Assembly: GCF_021462225.1 (NCBI RefSeq)
Contig: NC_061818.1
Span: 14,915,276 to 14,979,275 of the forward strand
Direction of reading: 5' to 3'
DNA: 64,000 bases
Source: Girardinichthys multiradiatus
Lineage: Eukaryota; Chordata; Actinopteri; Cyprinodontiformes; Goodeidae
The notes beneath the pieces were generated by a model. It was not told where the DNA came from, made no database searches, and saw only the letters and a program-made list of their open reading frames with translations. Below are positions 48,601 through 57,567 of the stretch, piece after piece; position 1 is the first letter of the stretch; every line of letters begins with the position of its first letter. A program made the translations under genes and the position numbers.

Positions 48601-51600
48601 GTACCTGCAGTGATTTTGTTACATTCTTGACCCTTTTGTAAATAAACTGAAGAATTATTAAGATGCTGCTGCCAAGCTCTTCTCTGCGCTTTGGTCCACC
48701 CCAAAACCGCAATGTGACACATAGAGGCTCAAATAAACAGATATAGCCCCATTCATATTTGGTTAAATGCTTGTTTGTATGTTGAAGGTAAACTATGTAA
48801 TTTTAGTTTACATGAACAAGCTTCTGGCATATTTCTGACTTTATATTTGACTGTTGTCAAAATTGGCAAAGCTGTCTTAAATTAGTTGGTTTCCTGGTAC
48901 AGACACTGCTTTTAGGCATAGTGTATACATTTTCAATAGGGTTAAAATCAAGGGAATTCAAGCTTTATTCAAGCTACTTTATCCATACTAAAACCATTCT
49001 GATGTGTGTTTGCAAGCATTTATCTACAGAACTCTCACTATCAGATGAAAGGAAATTGATTAAGAAGAATGTATAGAGGTTTCACCGTCCACAGTGATGG
49101 TAGTTTAACATCAACAACTTATACTTGGAGGAGACAAGATGAGGCTTTCAAACCTAAGAACACTGCTCCAGTTGTCATGCAGGTTGGTGGCAGCATCATG
49201 CTGAGGGTCTGTTTTGCTTGCAGTGCTATTGATGCATTGTAAAAAAGGTTAATGGAATAAAGAAGGAACAAGAGTTCAAAATTCTTCAGCTTTGTGAGGG
49301 TGCTGGAAAGCATCTTCCTCACTAAAGTGAAGCACACACAAACACTAATAGGAAGTTTGCTTTGTTATATTTTATTTTGAAGACTAACTTCTTTTTCTTT
49401 GAGGTCCACTTCCTGAGGGCTAGCTTCATAGAGTGCACACATGATGGCTGTCTAATGACTTCACCTGGAGAGAATTCCCTAATCATCCATCTCAATGGGG
49501 CAGACCACTGGGTGAAGCTGAGGGTGGACTGAAACTTTTGTTTTGATTTGCTTTCTTTGTTGTTTTGCATATCTGGATAAGTTGTTAGTCAAGTGTGTGT
49601 ATGTGTTTTTAAATGGAGTTTAAACGAAAATTCAACATGGAAGACTCGCCACCCCGCCACATTCAATCACTCCTCACTGGCTCCTCCAATCAACAGCATG
49701 CCCGCACTTCTCCTTGGCTAATCATCTCCCAGGGCATCACTTTCAAAGACCTTCTGCATGGAAGACATCGTTCTTCTGCTGAGCTTCGATCAGCATGTCC
49801 AAATCTGACGATCCTGCTGGTTCTTTGCAAGACCTCATATCGGGTCCTTGCCCTCCTGCCGCTGCTTCTGCTAGAAGAAGCTCCAGTCTAGCTTCGCAGC
49901 TCGTTACTCCCTCTCTTTCCTCCCAGCTCAGGTCGAGCGGAATAAATCCCGGGTCCGACCAATACGCTTCTCAGCGTGCTCAGCTCGCTGATTTTCTATC
50001 CCATGATTCCCCTCCGCTTCCACCTCCTCTGCCTCCTTCCTCGGAAAAACCCAACCCCCCTACCAAGAAATGCAGAGGCTGTTCCTCATCCACTCTAGCT
50101 TTGGCTATGTCTCTTCCCGGCCTGTTTTCAGGCGCACTCGCCTCTCTCTGAACCTCTTGCTGCCTCATCTTCTTCAACTACAGCTGTCCCCACTTCATTT
50201 ATCTCATCGTTGGACTTACTTCAACGTTCCATCACATCACTCACTCAACACCTCATGGATTTCTCCGCAGAACATGCCACGTCAGCTGTCCATCTGCCCG
50301 CTGCCCTACCCGACGCTCAGTCTGCCACTCAGCCTGCTGCTCAGCCAGCTGCCCGGGCTCCCCTCCAGGGTCAAGCGATTACTTTAGTCTCTCTCATTCT
50401 ACTTTCTCCTGAACTAGACCATTGCATCGCGACCTCGGAAGACGTCACAGCAGTCTTTAAATCCTCTATCCCCCCGCCTCTCCAAAGATCTCCCCCTTTG
50501 GAGAATTTGTGGCAGTTTTCAGCATTTTTAGGGATGTTATTTATTCTGTATTCCCAGATAGAAGAATCAAGCTGGACACATACTTGGCCCTCATCACAGA
50601 TCTTACCTTAAATATGGACGCTCTCTTCTATCTATGCTCTTTTCTTCACATTTGCAGCTTCTGCAAAGACGCCCACCCGAAGTCCGTTTGCCCCTGCCGT
50701 TCATCCCTCAGCAGGATTCGTCCTGGTTCCAGGCGTTAAGTTTTGGTTACTTTTTCACTCCTGTCATTATTCCCGAACTAGCTGCCCTCCTTCAGTCCCA
50801 CCCGGACGGTCCTTTTGTCAATTTCCTCATCACAGGTCTCTCCCAAGACTTTTTCATTGGCGTCCCTCTCCTCCCCACTTCCTCATTCATTTGCGCAAAC
50901 CTGCAGTCAGCTCTCCGTGAGCCAGAAGCTGTAGCTCAGCTTCTTAAAAAGGAGATTTCCAAAGGCTATATGATAGGTCCTTTTAAATCCCCTCCTTTCT
51001 CTTTCTTCCGTATTAGCCCCTTAGGAGTAGCAACCAGACAGTATTCAGGAAAAAAGCGCCTTATTATCAATCTTTCAGCTCCTCACTCCGGTCCTCTTTT
51101 CAATATTAATTCCATTATTCCCAAGCCCCCATTTTCCTTGTATTATTCTACAGTAGATCACGCCATATCGCTTATTAAAACTGCGGGGCGTGGAGCCTGG
51201 CTTGCTAAAGCAGACATTACCGACGTGTTTAAAATCATGCTGGTGCACCTCCTCAGCGTTAAATGGGACCGCCGTTTCTTTTTTGCAGTCAGGCTCACTG
51301 TCGGCTGCAGGAGTAGCCCCTGCCTCTTCAACAAGCTGTCTGAGACTCTGTTGGATTCTCCTAAATGTTTGAAAACTCCCTTTCGTTCTCCATCTGCTAG
51401 ATGACTTTCTTCTTATCGATCCTCCCTCCCCTCCCCCAGCCCCTACCACCCTAAGCTGATCCAGTTATTTCAGCAAGTCGGTGTTCCCCTGTCTGAAGAG
51501 AAAACAGCAGGTCCAGCCAAGAAGCCCGAGTTCCTAGGCATCTCCCTAGATCCAGACGCCATGGTAGCTTCTCTGCTAGAAGATAAGCTGTCCTTTATTT

Positions 51601-54600
51601 GCGACGTTTCTCAGTCCTTTCTCTCCTTCCCAGTCATCTCCAAGCGTCAACTCCTGTCCCTCCTGGGTCATCTGAATTTCGCAATGCGCATAATTCCCCA
51701 AGGTTGCTCCTTTATTTCTCGCCTTTTGGATCTGGCTAATTCTATCCCCTCTCTGCACGATTCGGTTTCTCTAGATGAAGGTTGCTGCTCTGACCTGTCT
51801 TTCTGGTCCTCTCTCCTGCAGAAATGGAACGGTATCTCTTTCTTTTACGATGACGTCGTCACGTCAGCAGATTCCATTCAGTTTTTCACGGACGCAGCTC
51901 CGTCCGTGGTTTTGGGGGATTTCCTCAGGGTGAATGGTTCGCTGGCATCTGGCCACCTTCTTTTCCTCAATTCGAATCATCAGCCTTTTATGAAATCCTC
52001 ATCACTATAGCTTGCTGCGTCTGGGGCAGCCAATGGAAAAGAAAACGCATAGCCGCTTTATGCGACAATGCAGCCGTAATCGAAGTAATTAATAAAGGCC
52101 GCTCCTCTTCTAAGTCCATCATGCCCTTTATGCGCCGCATCACCTGGCAAGCCGTGACTCACAATTTTATCATTACTACCCGCCATATTCCCGGTCATCA
52201 TAACTCACTAACTGATGCTCTTTCTCGTTCAATATTCCAGGTTTGCCCTTCAGCCAATGTTCATCCAACACAGATACCACCTCTCAAAGACTTGATACTC
52301 GACTAAACTCATCCCTCATTCCTTTACTCCAATCAGCCAATTATTATTGTAATTCAGGCTTAGCTCCCTCCACTCTCAGGTCTTATTGCTTTGCTTGGCA
52401 AATTTTTTCAAAATGTTGCCTCGCTCATAATGCTCCTCTTTACCCCGTCCGCATTCTCACTGTCTTAGCATTTATTACTCATTGCTTTGATGTCCGGCAT
52501 TTCAAACTCCCTAACATCAAGAGTTTATTAGCCGGCATTAAATTTCTTTTCAAAAGGCCACTTTTTTTTAAATCCTTTTTTTGAAGCCTTTTCTCAAATC
52601 ATTCCATCAAATTTTTACTCAAAGGTCAAAAAAAATCGTAGCATTCCTCAGCCAGATTCCAGGAGACCTATCACTCTTTCCATTTTAAAAGATCTCATCT
52701 TGGTGCTCTGTTCAGGCCCCTTTTCACCCTACCAAAAATGTCTTCTCTCCAGCGCCTAGCTTTTAGCTTTTTATGGCTTCCTCAGAATAGGGGAATTTAC
52801 TACCCTATCAAGCTCATTCGATCCTGCTAGAGACCTAACAATTCTATCCCGATCATTTTAAAATTTATCTTAAAGATTCCAAAGGAAAAATGTCCTTGCT
52901 TCATCTTCATTGCTCGTTTAAATGGTCCATTCTGCCCTTTTCATGCCATGTTTAAATTCGCCATCAACACCACAAACTCTTTCCAACCTGCTTGCCCCTC
53001 TTCCTTACTCCTGAAGGAGTTCCCATGATTGCTTCCTGGTTCCTCAACCATCTGAGACTAATAGTTCAATGCATCCTTCCTCCAAGTTAGTTCTTAGGTC
53101 ACTCATTTCATATCAGGGTGGCCACTACAGCCGCCTCACAAGGAGTTTTGACAGCTTCGCTCCAACAACTCGGCCGGTGGTCCTCCGCAGCATTCTCTTC
53201 GTACGTCCGTCCTGACCTCTAATCTGTCTTATCTGCACAACGATATATCAGTTCTTAGGTAAGAACTCTCACATTTACTGGTGGTGGTCGGCCTTATCCA
53301 ATCCTTTCCTCTATCTAGATCAATCATTAACCTTTCTTCATTATTCCTGGTTCTCACATCTAACCACTTAAACCTGAATGTTTTCTTCTCTCATTCCAAT
53401 TCAATTACCAAGTTTTTTAGACAGTTTCCATTTCTTTGCTTTTTTTCTTTCAGACGCACCTAGATCTTCACCACTGGCAGGCATATCCAACCAACCCTCG
53501 ACATGCTCCCCATTCAGCCTTGACAGGCTCACTCACGCCATTAGCAGGCGTTTCTGAACATCTCAATCCTACGCCTTGTCAGGCATTCATCTAGCCGCCT
53601 TGATGCCTGGTCAGGTGCAGCCTCATCTTTGTCTGACCTGTCACCGGACATCCACGCCTCTTCAGGCATAACTCAGGTAAGCCCATTCGGGCCTAATCCA
53701 TAAAAAATTTTTTTGGTCTGAGTTTTCACTCCCCACTCATCTCAGATCATTCATAACTAATTTATTTTTCCTTCAGTACAGCCTCAGCTTGGCCTCGGCC
53801 CTAATCATAATCCTAAGATGTTTATTCAAACCCACCTCATCCTCAGCGTTTACATGTTCCTCCGGGGTCCGAGCGCCAAAGAAATAATATTTCATTAATA
53901 AACTCTTTAACCGTCATCTTGTTGTTTCTTCGTTATGTGAGTCTTTCCAGGTTGAAATGGAGTTTAAACGAACATTCAACACGGAAGACTCACCACCCCG
54001 CCACGTCCAATCACTCCTCACTGGCTGCTCCAATCAACGGCAGGCCCGCACTTCTCCTCGGCCAATCATCTCCTAGGGCATCACTTTTAAAGACCTTCTG
54101 TAAAACACCACTCTTCTGCTGAGCTTCGACCCTCCTGCACCCCTTCTCCACCCTAGGCTCCCAACTCCTTCCATACCATGGCCTACCCCACCACCACGAT
54201 GGGATTCCAAGGGGGGAAGACATACTTAATCATAATCCTAAAATGTTTATTCAAATCCACTTCATCCTCAGCCTTTATGTCTTGCTCAGGGGTCCGAGCG
54301 CCAAAGAAATAATCTTCCATTAAACGGTCATCTTGTTATTTCTCCATTATGTGAGTCTTTCCAGGTTGAAATGACTTTATTAGCAATTTGGATAGCTTTT
54401 TGTTGCTGTTTTGCTTAGGGGAAACCCCCCTCAAATTTAAAGAGTTGTAGCATCCCTACACATTTAAGCAAGATTGCAGAGTAGTTGGAGAGAGGTTTTT
54501 TTTCCCTTTTTGTCAAGATGGGTTGCTCCAAAATTATGTTTTTGATTGTCCTGTGATGCAGGGGACCTGTACCAGAATCTGTACTGGTGAGCCAATGGTA

Positions 54601-57567
54601 CACGTTTTTTTGAAAGAAATTAAATGGCTGATGCCTTCAAAACTTGCTGTGGCCATACATGTATATATTTTAGCTTTTTATATAGAATTTTAAATCATAA
54701 AGAAGCAATAAATACAAACATAAACACCCAGTGGTTGTTTTCATTAAACTTCTGAAGTTTTATTTTCATTAAACTCCCCAAATTATTATGACATTCATGA
54801 TGTTAATGAGTGCATGTCCAATGTCTCTGACCAGAACCATCAGTGGTTGTTTCAGAGAAACAAAAAGTCTGCTGCTGTGTGTTTATAAGTGGTAGGGAGG
54901 ACTCTTTGTAGGTCATTATGCAATAGCACAGGAATGAAAACAATTGCATGACTCATGTCACACATCTAAAAGTAAAAGGAGCTGACCAAAGGCCAAAGCT
55001 TTCTCTGTCTATTCACTTCAGAAAAGGAGAAGCGAATGTTTCAATGAATGCTGCAATATTTAGTCCAACTAAAATGAATAAATATTTTCAGATTTCTCCA
55101 CATTATTCAGAAAAATCCTGAGACCAGCTTCCGCACCCAACACGTTGCAACACCACAACCCCATTGACCCTGCTTTGACCCAGAGGCTGAATCACATCGC
55201 TTCTTTTGCTTGCCATGACAACTGACATAAACATTTCAGACAAATACGTTGTGACTGAGGCTATTTACCCATTGTATCTCTGTTGTTGCCAAGTACTGAT
55301 GCCGTGAGTGAGTGGCAGCAGCTGGAAAGCTCATTGGAGCCAACAGACAGGTTGGGGCGTGCTTCAGGATGCTTGGGATTCTCTATTATTACCCAGATGT
55401 TGCCTGAAGAGACTTTGTTCTCTTATGATCAGTGACAATCTGCACTATTAAAACAAAAAGGCACACAATCGGTAATAATATTGATTATTTAAAATCATTT
55501 TAGCTACTCAAAACATTTGGTCACATTCACAAGGAAAGAGCTGTTTAATGTTCATTGGAGAAATGAAGAGCAGAACAAAATACTTCCTTTAATGCTTAAA
55601 ATTATTTAACCTAAATCCAGCGTACAGTGAAGAAAATTATGTATATGCTGATAACTTCTAGGAGGCTCAGACTTGTTTTACGGTATAAACCAGAACTGGA
55701 TTTGGGGGCCCACTCCTAATTAAGCCTGTCACCAACCAGTCACCATAGCAACCTTGGTATCTCTTTTAACTTGTTTAATCCTTTAACTCAAATTGTTCTA
55801 TAGTTAATTAGTGAGGCCAACTTCTGAGGGAAGGTTTTATAGTGAAATTAATTAAATCAATCTCACTATAAATTACTTAACAAACTAATAGCACTCGAGA
55901 CAAGGTACTTTAGAATGAGACGACAGTAAATAGTTTGGTTTTTGTTTGACTTATTCATTTAGTCTTTAGTAAATTGATAATTCTTGTTCAGATTGATCAA
56001 AATGTAACTGTCAAACTATAAAGGTTTTCCTTTTCCATTGTCATTTTTTGCCTAACTTCTTCCATCTCTTTCCCATAAACAAGACATTTCATGGCCACAA
56101 ATGTTCCCCGGTAGACAGAGCCATTCAGTACCCAAAGAAGTCAGGTCCGAATGGATCCATGCTGCAAAGGTATTAAATAGCAAAGGACTTAACTGACCAA
56201 CACAAATGATCCCTTACAACTAGTAAATTTGTCAAGTTGTTTAAATCTCATCAAATGTAAATTTTAGACATAAAATAATTGTTAAACTTTTAAATAAATA
56301 ACTACTTTGAATGGTCAAAGATAATCTGAAAGGGAAGGCTTAGTCGCGATAAACTAGTTTAACTATGGGATCTACTGCAATAAATATGCTCTAGGCTGTG
56401 CTACAAATTGAGGTGCAGTGTGGTCACTAAAGTAGAGATATTTCTTAAAAAGCAGAGCCTTCATTTTAACTGTTCTTTTATTTTCAGAAACAGGAAGTGT
56501 TTTTGATTGTAATGATGCTGCTGGCCTAACAACAAGAAAATATGATGGAGGAAAGACCAAGAATATGAAGCTACAGCTAACATGAACAGATTGTTACAAA
56601 CCATTAATAGCCTTCACCACGACAATATCAAAGGCTAATAAATCAAAAGCACCCATTCACAGTAAAATATGATCAGTAGTGCCTGAGCTATCAGGGCTGC
56701 TATTTGTAGCAACTCCAGTCTGCCGAAAAGGCAATGGCACAAAGCTGTGGCTTGGTGCACTTAATTATTTATACCCCTGCCAGATTTAGGTTTAATCTTT
56801 TAATTTGACCAACATGTTTCTTCTGACTGAAAGTAATATTAACATTTTGAAGGGATCCAGCCAGTGTCCTGATAGGAAATCTGTGCCAGGAGCTAAAGAT
56901 GAGGGTGATGGCAAGGAGGCCTTCCAACCTTACAAGACTTAAAGTCAACAGTGATAAATCATCAGAAATACCAGTGGAAAGTCCATATCAGAATTGCTAT
57001 AATACCGATACAAATTTTTCAATTGGTTATTGGGAAGGGTATAAATAATTTTCCACATGCCATTTTTGGTTAAAATGTAAATTATATAAACCAGATTGAT
57101 GATCTTTTTCATAATTGCCACTCGGTTCTGTCATCCTTTGAGCGATGATAGAACCTTGTCATTGTTTCTGATAGGAAACAATGACAATAATTGGTGGAAT
57201 GACCATAATTAACATCTGCCAGGGATATGAATACATTTCGGCCTAACTGTAACTCAGAGGCTTGATCAGCGGTTGCATGTATTTAAAGAATGTATATGTC
57301 TGCGTATTATAACTTTCAAGTAGCACATTATACCTAATTACAAAAAAATAAAACTGTTATTTTACAGGGCTGCAGGGATCACCTGAGAACATCCTTACTG
57401 GTATCAAACCTGTTCCAGTTTAAAAAGCGCAGCTTCTGCTGGATAACGACCTGTTTTCCAGATACTGATAACAAATCTGTCTGATAATTATTTCCTTGTT
57501 ACGCACTGAGAACATAGAGTGAGAAACTGCTCTTCAAGCCGAGCTTAAAAGGTGTCTTACCGCTCAT
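33669..57567 (-). CDS. card10: CARD10 scaffold (CARD-coiled coil-PDZ-SH3-GUK), with two lesions
   Basis: CARMA3/CARD10 links receptors and PKC to BCL10-MALT1 and NF-kB in non-immune cells (family knowledge). Twenty-four coding exons: 57561..57567, 46909..47148, 46314..46451, 43905..44091, 43589..43727, 41960..42172, 41756..41875, 40659..40784, 39242..39418, 39045..39149, 37935..37971, 37774..37811, 37605..37693, 37469..37515, 37254..37374, 36254..36437, 35931..36054, 35528..35768, 35348..35416, 35125..35227, 34876..35034, 34198..34247, 33974..34089, 33669..33876. The total is 3,038 nt, one short of a 1,012-aa frame (human 1,032 aa). Seen: CARD ([20 protein letters not shown]), coiled coil, [11 protein letters not shown] ([11 protein letters not shown]), SH3 ([18 protein letters not shown]), GUK ([15 protein letters not shown]). 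Lesions: TGA at 39404-39406 and a 1-nt deficit in exon 35348..35416. Pseudogene, polymorphism and assembly error all remain possible. Confidence 0.9.
34415..34855 (+). mobile_element. Internally deleted Tc1-like element
   Basis: Keeps both family ends (tttattgggattttatgtaa on the left; atcccaataaattatactga on the right) and a short internal segment (gccataagaagtcccgtttg), with most of the transposase missing. Orientation of the remnant is plus. It lies in card10 between exons 34198..34247 and 34876..35034, about 20 bp from the latter. Confidence 0.7.
35383..35386 (-). other. card10: Frameshift site in card10 SH3-GUK linker exon
   Basis: Exon 35348..35416 enters in the frame giving RAQQLL, a conserved block after the SH3 domain in CARD10 and CARD11, but must leave in phase 0 for exon 35125..35227 ([12 protein letters not shown]) to read correctly. 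In the entry frame a TGA follows. The switch can be placed at a run of four A (minus strand) near 35383-35386. An alternative downstream donor (GTAG|GTCTGT) corrects the exit phase but not the TGA. Confidence 0.7.
36560..37000 (+). mobile_element. Decayed Tc1-like transposon fragment
   Basis: From a terminal region (gcaaaaaccttttcacatgt) through ttctgtgaaggcgtcagagg to a recognisable transposase catalytic-core segment (atgatggtggcagcattatg, encoding GGSI-type residues). Plus orientation, in a card10 intron, no functional ORF. Confidence 0.7.
38440..38520. repeat. Dispersed teleost repeat end (hAT-like)
   Basis: The string caggtgtgttggagcaggga followed by ggactggagttgcagacccc matches a very common teleost repeat end, probably from an hAT-type non-autonomous element. 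Only one end is evident. Confidence 0.45.
38525..38985 (-). mobile_element. Decayed Tc1-like transposon fragment
   Basis: Contains tcaggtggactcctatgttg, ctgtgccatactctttccat and an end near aaaatgtggagaagttcac, in the family order. About one third of an element, minus orientation, in the card10 intron between exons 37935..37971 and 39045..39149. Confidence 0.7.
39404..39406 (-). other. card10: In-frame TGA in card10 coiled-coil exon
   Basis: In exon 39242..39418 the frame set by exon 40659..40784 (ELEKERDQ, phase 0) reads ALHS, then TGA, then [20 protein letters not shown]. In mammalian CARD10 the aligned residue is arginine (SRD), so CGA to TGA at a CpG is the simplest explanation. Termination at codon 395 would remove PDZ, SH3 and GUK. 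No alternative in-phase acceptor that skips the stop was seen. Confidence 0.8.
39905..40640 (+). mobile_element. Tc1-like transposon fragment (second subfamily)
   Basis: Begins with an end-like gtgtacacaccccctgttaa and runs to a transposase fragment reading [11 protein letters not shown] near 40576-40608. It stops about 20 bp before card10 exon 40659..40784. Sequence differs from the other Tc1-like copies, so a separate subfamily is likely. Plus orientation, many stops. Confidence 0.65.
40034..40082. repeat. Perfect 17-bp inverted repeat
   Basis: Arms 40034-40050 (gaattggtttacttgaa) and 40066-40082 are exact reverse complements around a 15-nt loop. It lies inside the Tc1-like fragment at 39905-40640 and may be a local fold-back duplication. 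Confidence 0.9.
41160..41470 (+). mobile_element. Tc1-like transposase C-terminal fragment
   Basis: The plus frame reads [12 protein letters not shown] (the aligned family motif is WPAQSPDLNP), then a run ending [20 protein letters not shown], typical of the C-terminus of Tc1-like transposases. Frame breaks are present. It sits in a card10 intron. Confidence 0.7.
42700..43520 (+). mobile_element. Decayed Tc1-like transposon
   Basis: Starts with the terminal tgtattttattgaaagtttt region, continues through cttccgtgaaggcctcagag and tccagaggagctgcagaggt, and includes a catalytic block reading [16 protein letters not shown] near 43257-43304. Plus orientation, inactive, inside the card10 intron between exons 41960..42172 and 43589..43727. 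Confidence 0.8.
44258..44700. mobile_element. hAT-like non-autonomous element
   Basis: Imperfect inverted ends: cagttctcaaacttctcaga near 44262 and the reverse complement of agtttgagaaccctgg near 44681-44696, each followed inward by an agtaccac-type block. The ttctcaaact end is typical of widespread vertebrate hAT-derived repeats. About 440 bp, no ORF. Confidence 0.6.
44901..45000. repeat. (TTCAA)n microsatellite
   Basis: About 19 uninterrupted TTCAA units. Read on the minus strand they are TTGAA units, and they continue at about 45125-45147 after an inserted repeat. They appear to be the 3' tail of the retroposon-like element at 45148-46140. The apparent ORF here is low-complexity and not a gene. 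Confidence 0.95.
45001..45123 (+). repeat. Dispersed teleost repeat inside the microsatellite
   Basis: Contains cattttctaccgcttattcc, gggtcgcggggaagctgg and ggcgaggggtacaccctgg-like segments of a common fish repeat, ending ggtcgccagtccatcgcag. It interrupts the TTCAA array, so it is a later insertion or expansion within the tail. Confidence 0.65.
45148..46140 (-). mobile_element. Retroposon-like repeat carrying a small ORF
   Basis: On the minus strand it ends in a line-type tail: ccctcggggatccataaagtatc followed by TTGAA repeats, as in teleost non-LTR retroposons that end ggggatcaataaagtatc plus a microsatellite. Upstream is about 600 nt of non-coding sequence and one intact small ORF (45753..46097). 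The 5' boundary (near 46140) is uncertain and no target-site duplication was identified. It lies in the card10 intron between exons 43905..44091 and 46314..46451, in the same orientation. Confidence 0.55.
45753..46097 (-). CDS. Small predicted membrane protein in a repeat
   Basis: A 114-codon ORF starting [13 protein letters not shown] (a second ATG five codons upstream could give 119). Residues about 9-31 form one strong hydrophobic segment ([21 protein letters not shown]), so a signal-anchor or single-pass protein is plausible. A charged, heptad-like region follows ([20 protein letters not shown]), then a basic, Trp-rich end ([16 protein letters not shown]). No enzyme motif was seen and the family was not recognised. 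It sits inside the retroposon-like repeat, so it may be a mobile-element protein rather than a host gene. Uninterrupted reading over the whole length, where nearby transposons are riddled with stops, suggests recent insertion or selection. Confidence 0.45.
   Translation of the reverse strand: MSVEDVEDVYIIGCLISGFLLFGVSGYLAYGEIRRMSAAVLAIVRLPGTYDGLFRAISTQTEMLRELNRRLDVILRIAGRLRFLDLGVKWDKSWRKLFARIWRKTRNLALWIHL
46312..46313 (-). other. card10: GC donor of a card10 GC-AG intron
   Basis: Exon 46314..46451 ends CTGG|GCAAGA. The next exon starts after ATAG at 44092-44093, and the joined codon G+AT gives the conserved aspartate of LILDEEGPE. No GT donor nearby preserves this join, so a GC-AG intron is the best reading. 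Confidence 0.7.
47330..47870. other. card10 intron 1, no gene seen
   Basis: AT-rich intronic sequence between the CARD exon and the solo LTR. Nothing coding or repetitive was recognised with confidence. Confidence 0.4.
47879..48719 (+). mobile_element. Solo LTR with target-site duplication
   Basis: An 841-bp element bounded by TGTCATGATA and AATGTGACA (TG...CA ends), flanked by a perfect 5-bp duplication CATAG at 47874-47878 and 48720-48724. It is T-rich and contains a plus-strand AATAAA near 48641, about 75 bp before its end, as expected of an LTR R region. It resembles a repeat I recall from other fish. No internal gag or pol is adjacent, so it is a solo LTR left by recombination. Confidence 0.7.
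48780..49310 (+). mobile_element. Decayed Tc1-like transposon fragment (third subfamily)
   Basis: The catalytic block ggttggtggcagcatcatgctg (near 49182) is followed by a segment reading like GACNGTINKEEQE and by ttcttcagctttgtgagggt, as in another common teleost Tc1 subfamily. Plus orientation, in card10 intron 1, frame-broken. Confidence 0.65.
49611..49789 (+). repeat. Ngaro split repeat A1
   Basis: Aligns along its length with A2 (53955-54129), both opening aaatggagtttaaacga and ending gctgagcttcga, with scattered mismatches. Confidence 0.85.
49795..50611 (+). pseudogene. Ngaro gag-like ORF, broken
   Basis: Starts [17 protein letters not shown] directly after repeat A1, Ser/Pro-rich. A frame change near 50150-50210 continues as [20 protein letters not shown], and the reading shifts again near 50500. 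The position before RT and the composition fit a gag-like protein; no zinc knuckle was seen. Confidence 0.5.
50634..52306 (+). pseudogene. Ngaro reverse transcriptase and RNase H, broken
   Basis: RT hallmarks in order: [41 protein letters not shown] and the catalytic [11 protein letters not shown] (the DD pair at 51400-51405, in another frame after a shift). RNase H follows from about 51880: FFTDAAPS, then [15 protein letters not shown] and [15 protein letters not shown] near 52050-52235. Several frameshifts and a premature stop just before the DD motif make it non-functional. Confidence 0.8.
52243..53460 (+). pseudogene. Ngaro tyrosine recombinase, broken
   Basis: The region after RNase H reads like the N-terminal core-binding part ([20 protein letters not shown]). 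It then carries [11 protein letters not shown] (52769-52801), whose Arg is the first catalytic residue, and [17 protein letters not shown] (from about 53098), where the usual HxxR arginine reads His. [15 protein letters not shown] follows near 53160-53215 with the expected terminal tyrosine region. The frame is broken several times. Confidence 0.7.
53802..53959 (+). repeat. Ngaro split repeat B1
   Basis: Aligns with B2 (54226-54373): both start taatcataatccta, carry ggtccgagcgccaaagaaat and end gtctttccaggttgaaatg. It abuts A2 through the shared aaatg. Confidence 0.85.
53955..54129 (+). repeat. Ngaro split repeat A2
   Basis: Second copy of the A repeat, directly after B1, as expected of the internal B1-A2 block. 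Confidence 0.85.
54226..54373 (+). repeat. Ngaro split repeat B2
   Basis: Terminal copy of the B repeat. It lacks several bases present in B1 (for example in the ttaataaactctttaaccg region), so the two copies have diverged. Confidence 0.85.
54374..56760. other. card10 intron 1, no gene seen
   Basis: AT-rich intronic sequence between the Ngaro element and a Tc1-like relic. No exon, RNA gene or well-supported repeat was recognised. Confidence 0.4.
56765..57060 (+). mobile_element. Tc1-like terminal region
   Basis: Contains gatggcaaggaggccttcca, cttacaagact and ataccagtggaaagtc, matching the transposase C-terminal region of a fourth teleost Tc1-like subfamily, and an end-like gggtataaataattttccac. 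Plus orientation, decayed. Confidence 0.55.
57561..57567 (-). other. card10: card10 7-nt initiator exon
   Basis: Minus-strand ATGAGCG followed directly by a GTAAGA donor. An in-frame TAG lies 12 nt upstream, so this ATG is the first usable start. Its single leftover G joins the GT that opens the CARD exon (acceptor at 47149-47150), giving a start of [12 protein letters not shown] with correct phase. It lies at the edge of a CpG-rich block. Assignment to card10 is by phase, orientation and position, not transcript evidence. Confidence 0.6.

Larger units (their letters stand above)
49611..54373 (+). mobile_element. Ngaro-type tyrosine-recombinase retrotransposon
   Basis: A 4.76-kb element in card10 intron 1, opposite in sense to the gene. 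It has split direct repeats in A1-ORFs-B1-A2-B2 order: A1 49611-49789, B1 53802-53959, A2 53955-54129, B2 54226-54373. Coding remnants run gag-like, RT, RNase H and tyrosine recombinase. The split direct repeats favour Ngaro over DIRS1, which has inverted ends. A/B copies differ at several sites and every ORF has frameshifts or stops, so it is an old, inactive copy. Integration by recombinase leaves no target duplication, and none is seen; a shared aaatg lies at the junctions. Confidence 0.85.
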
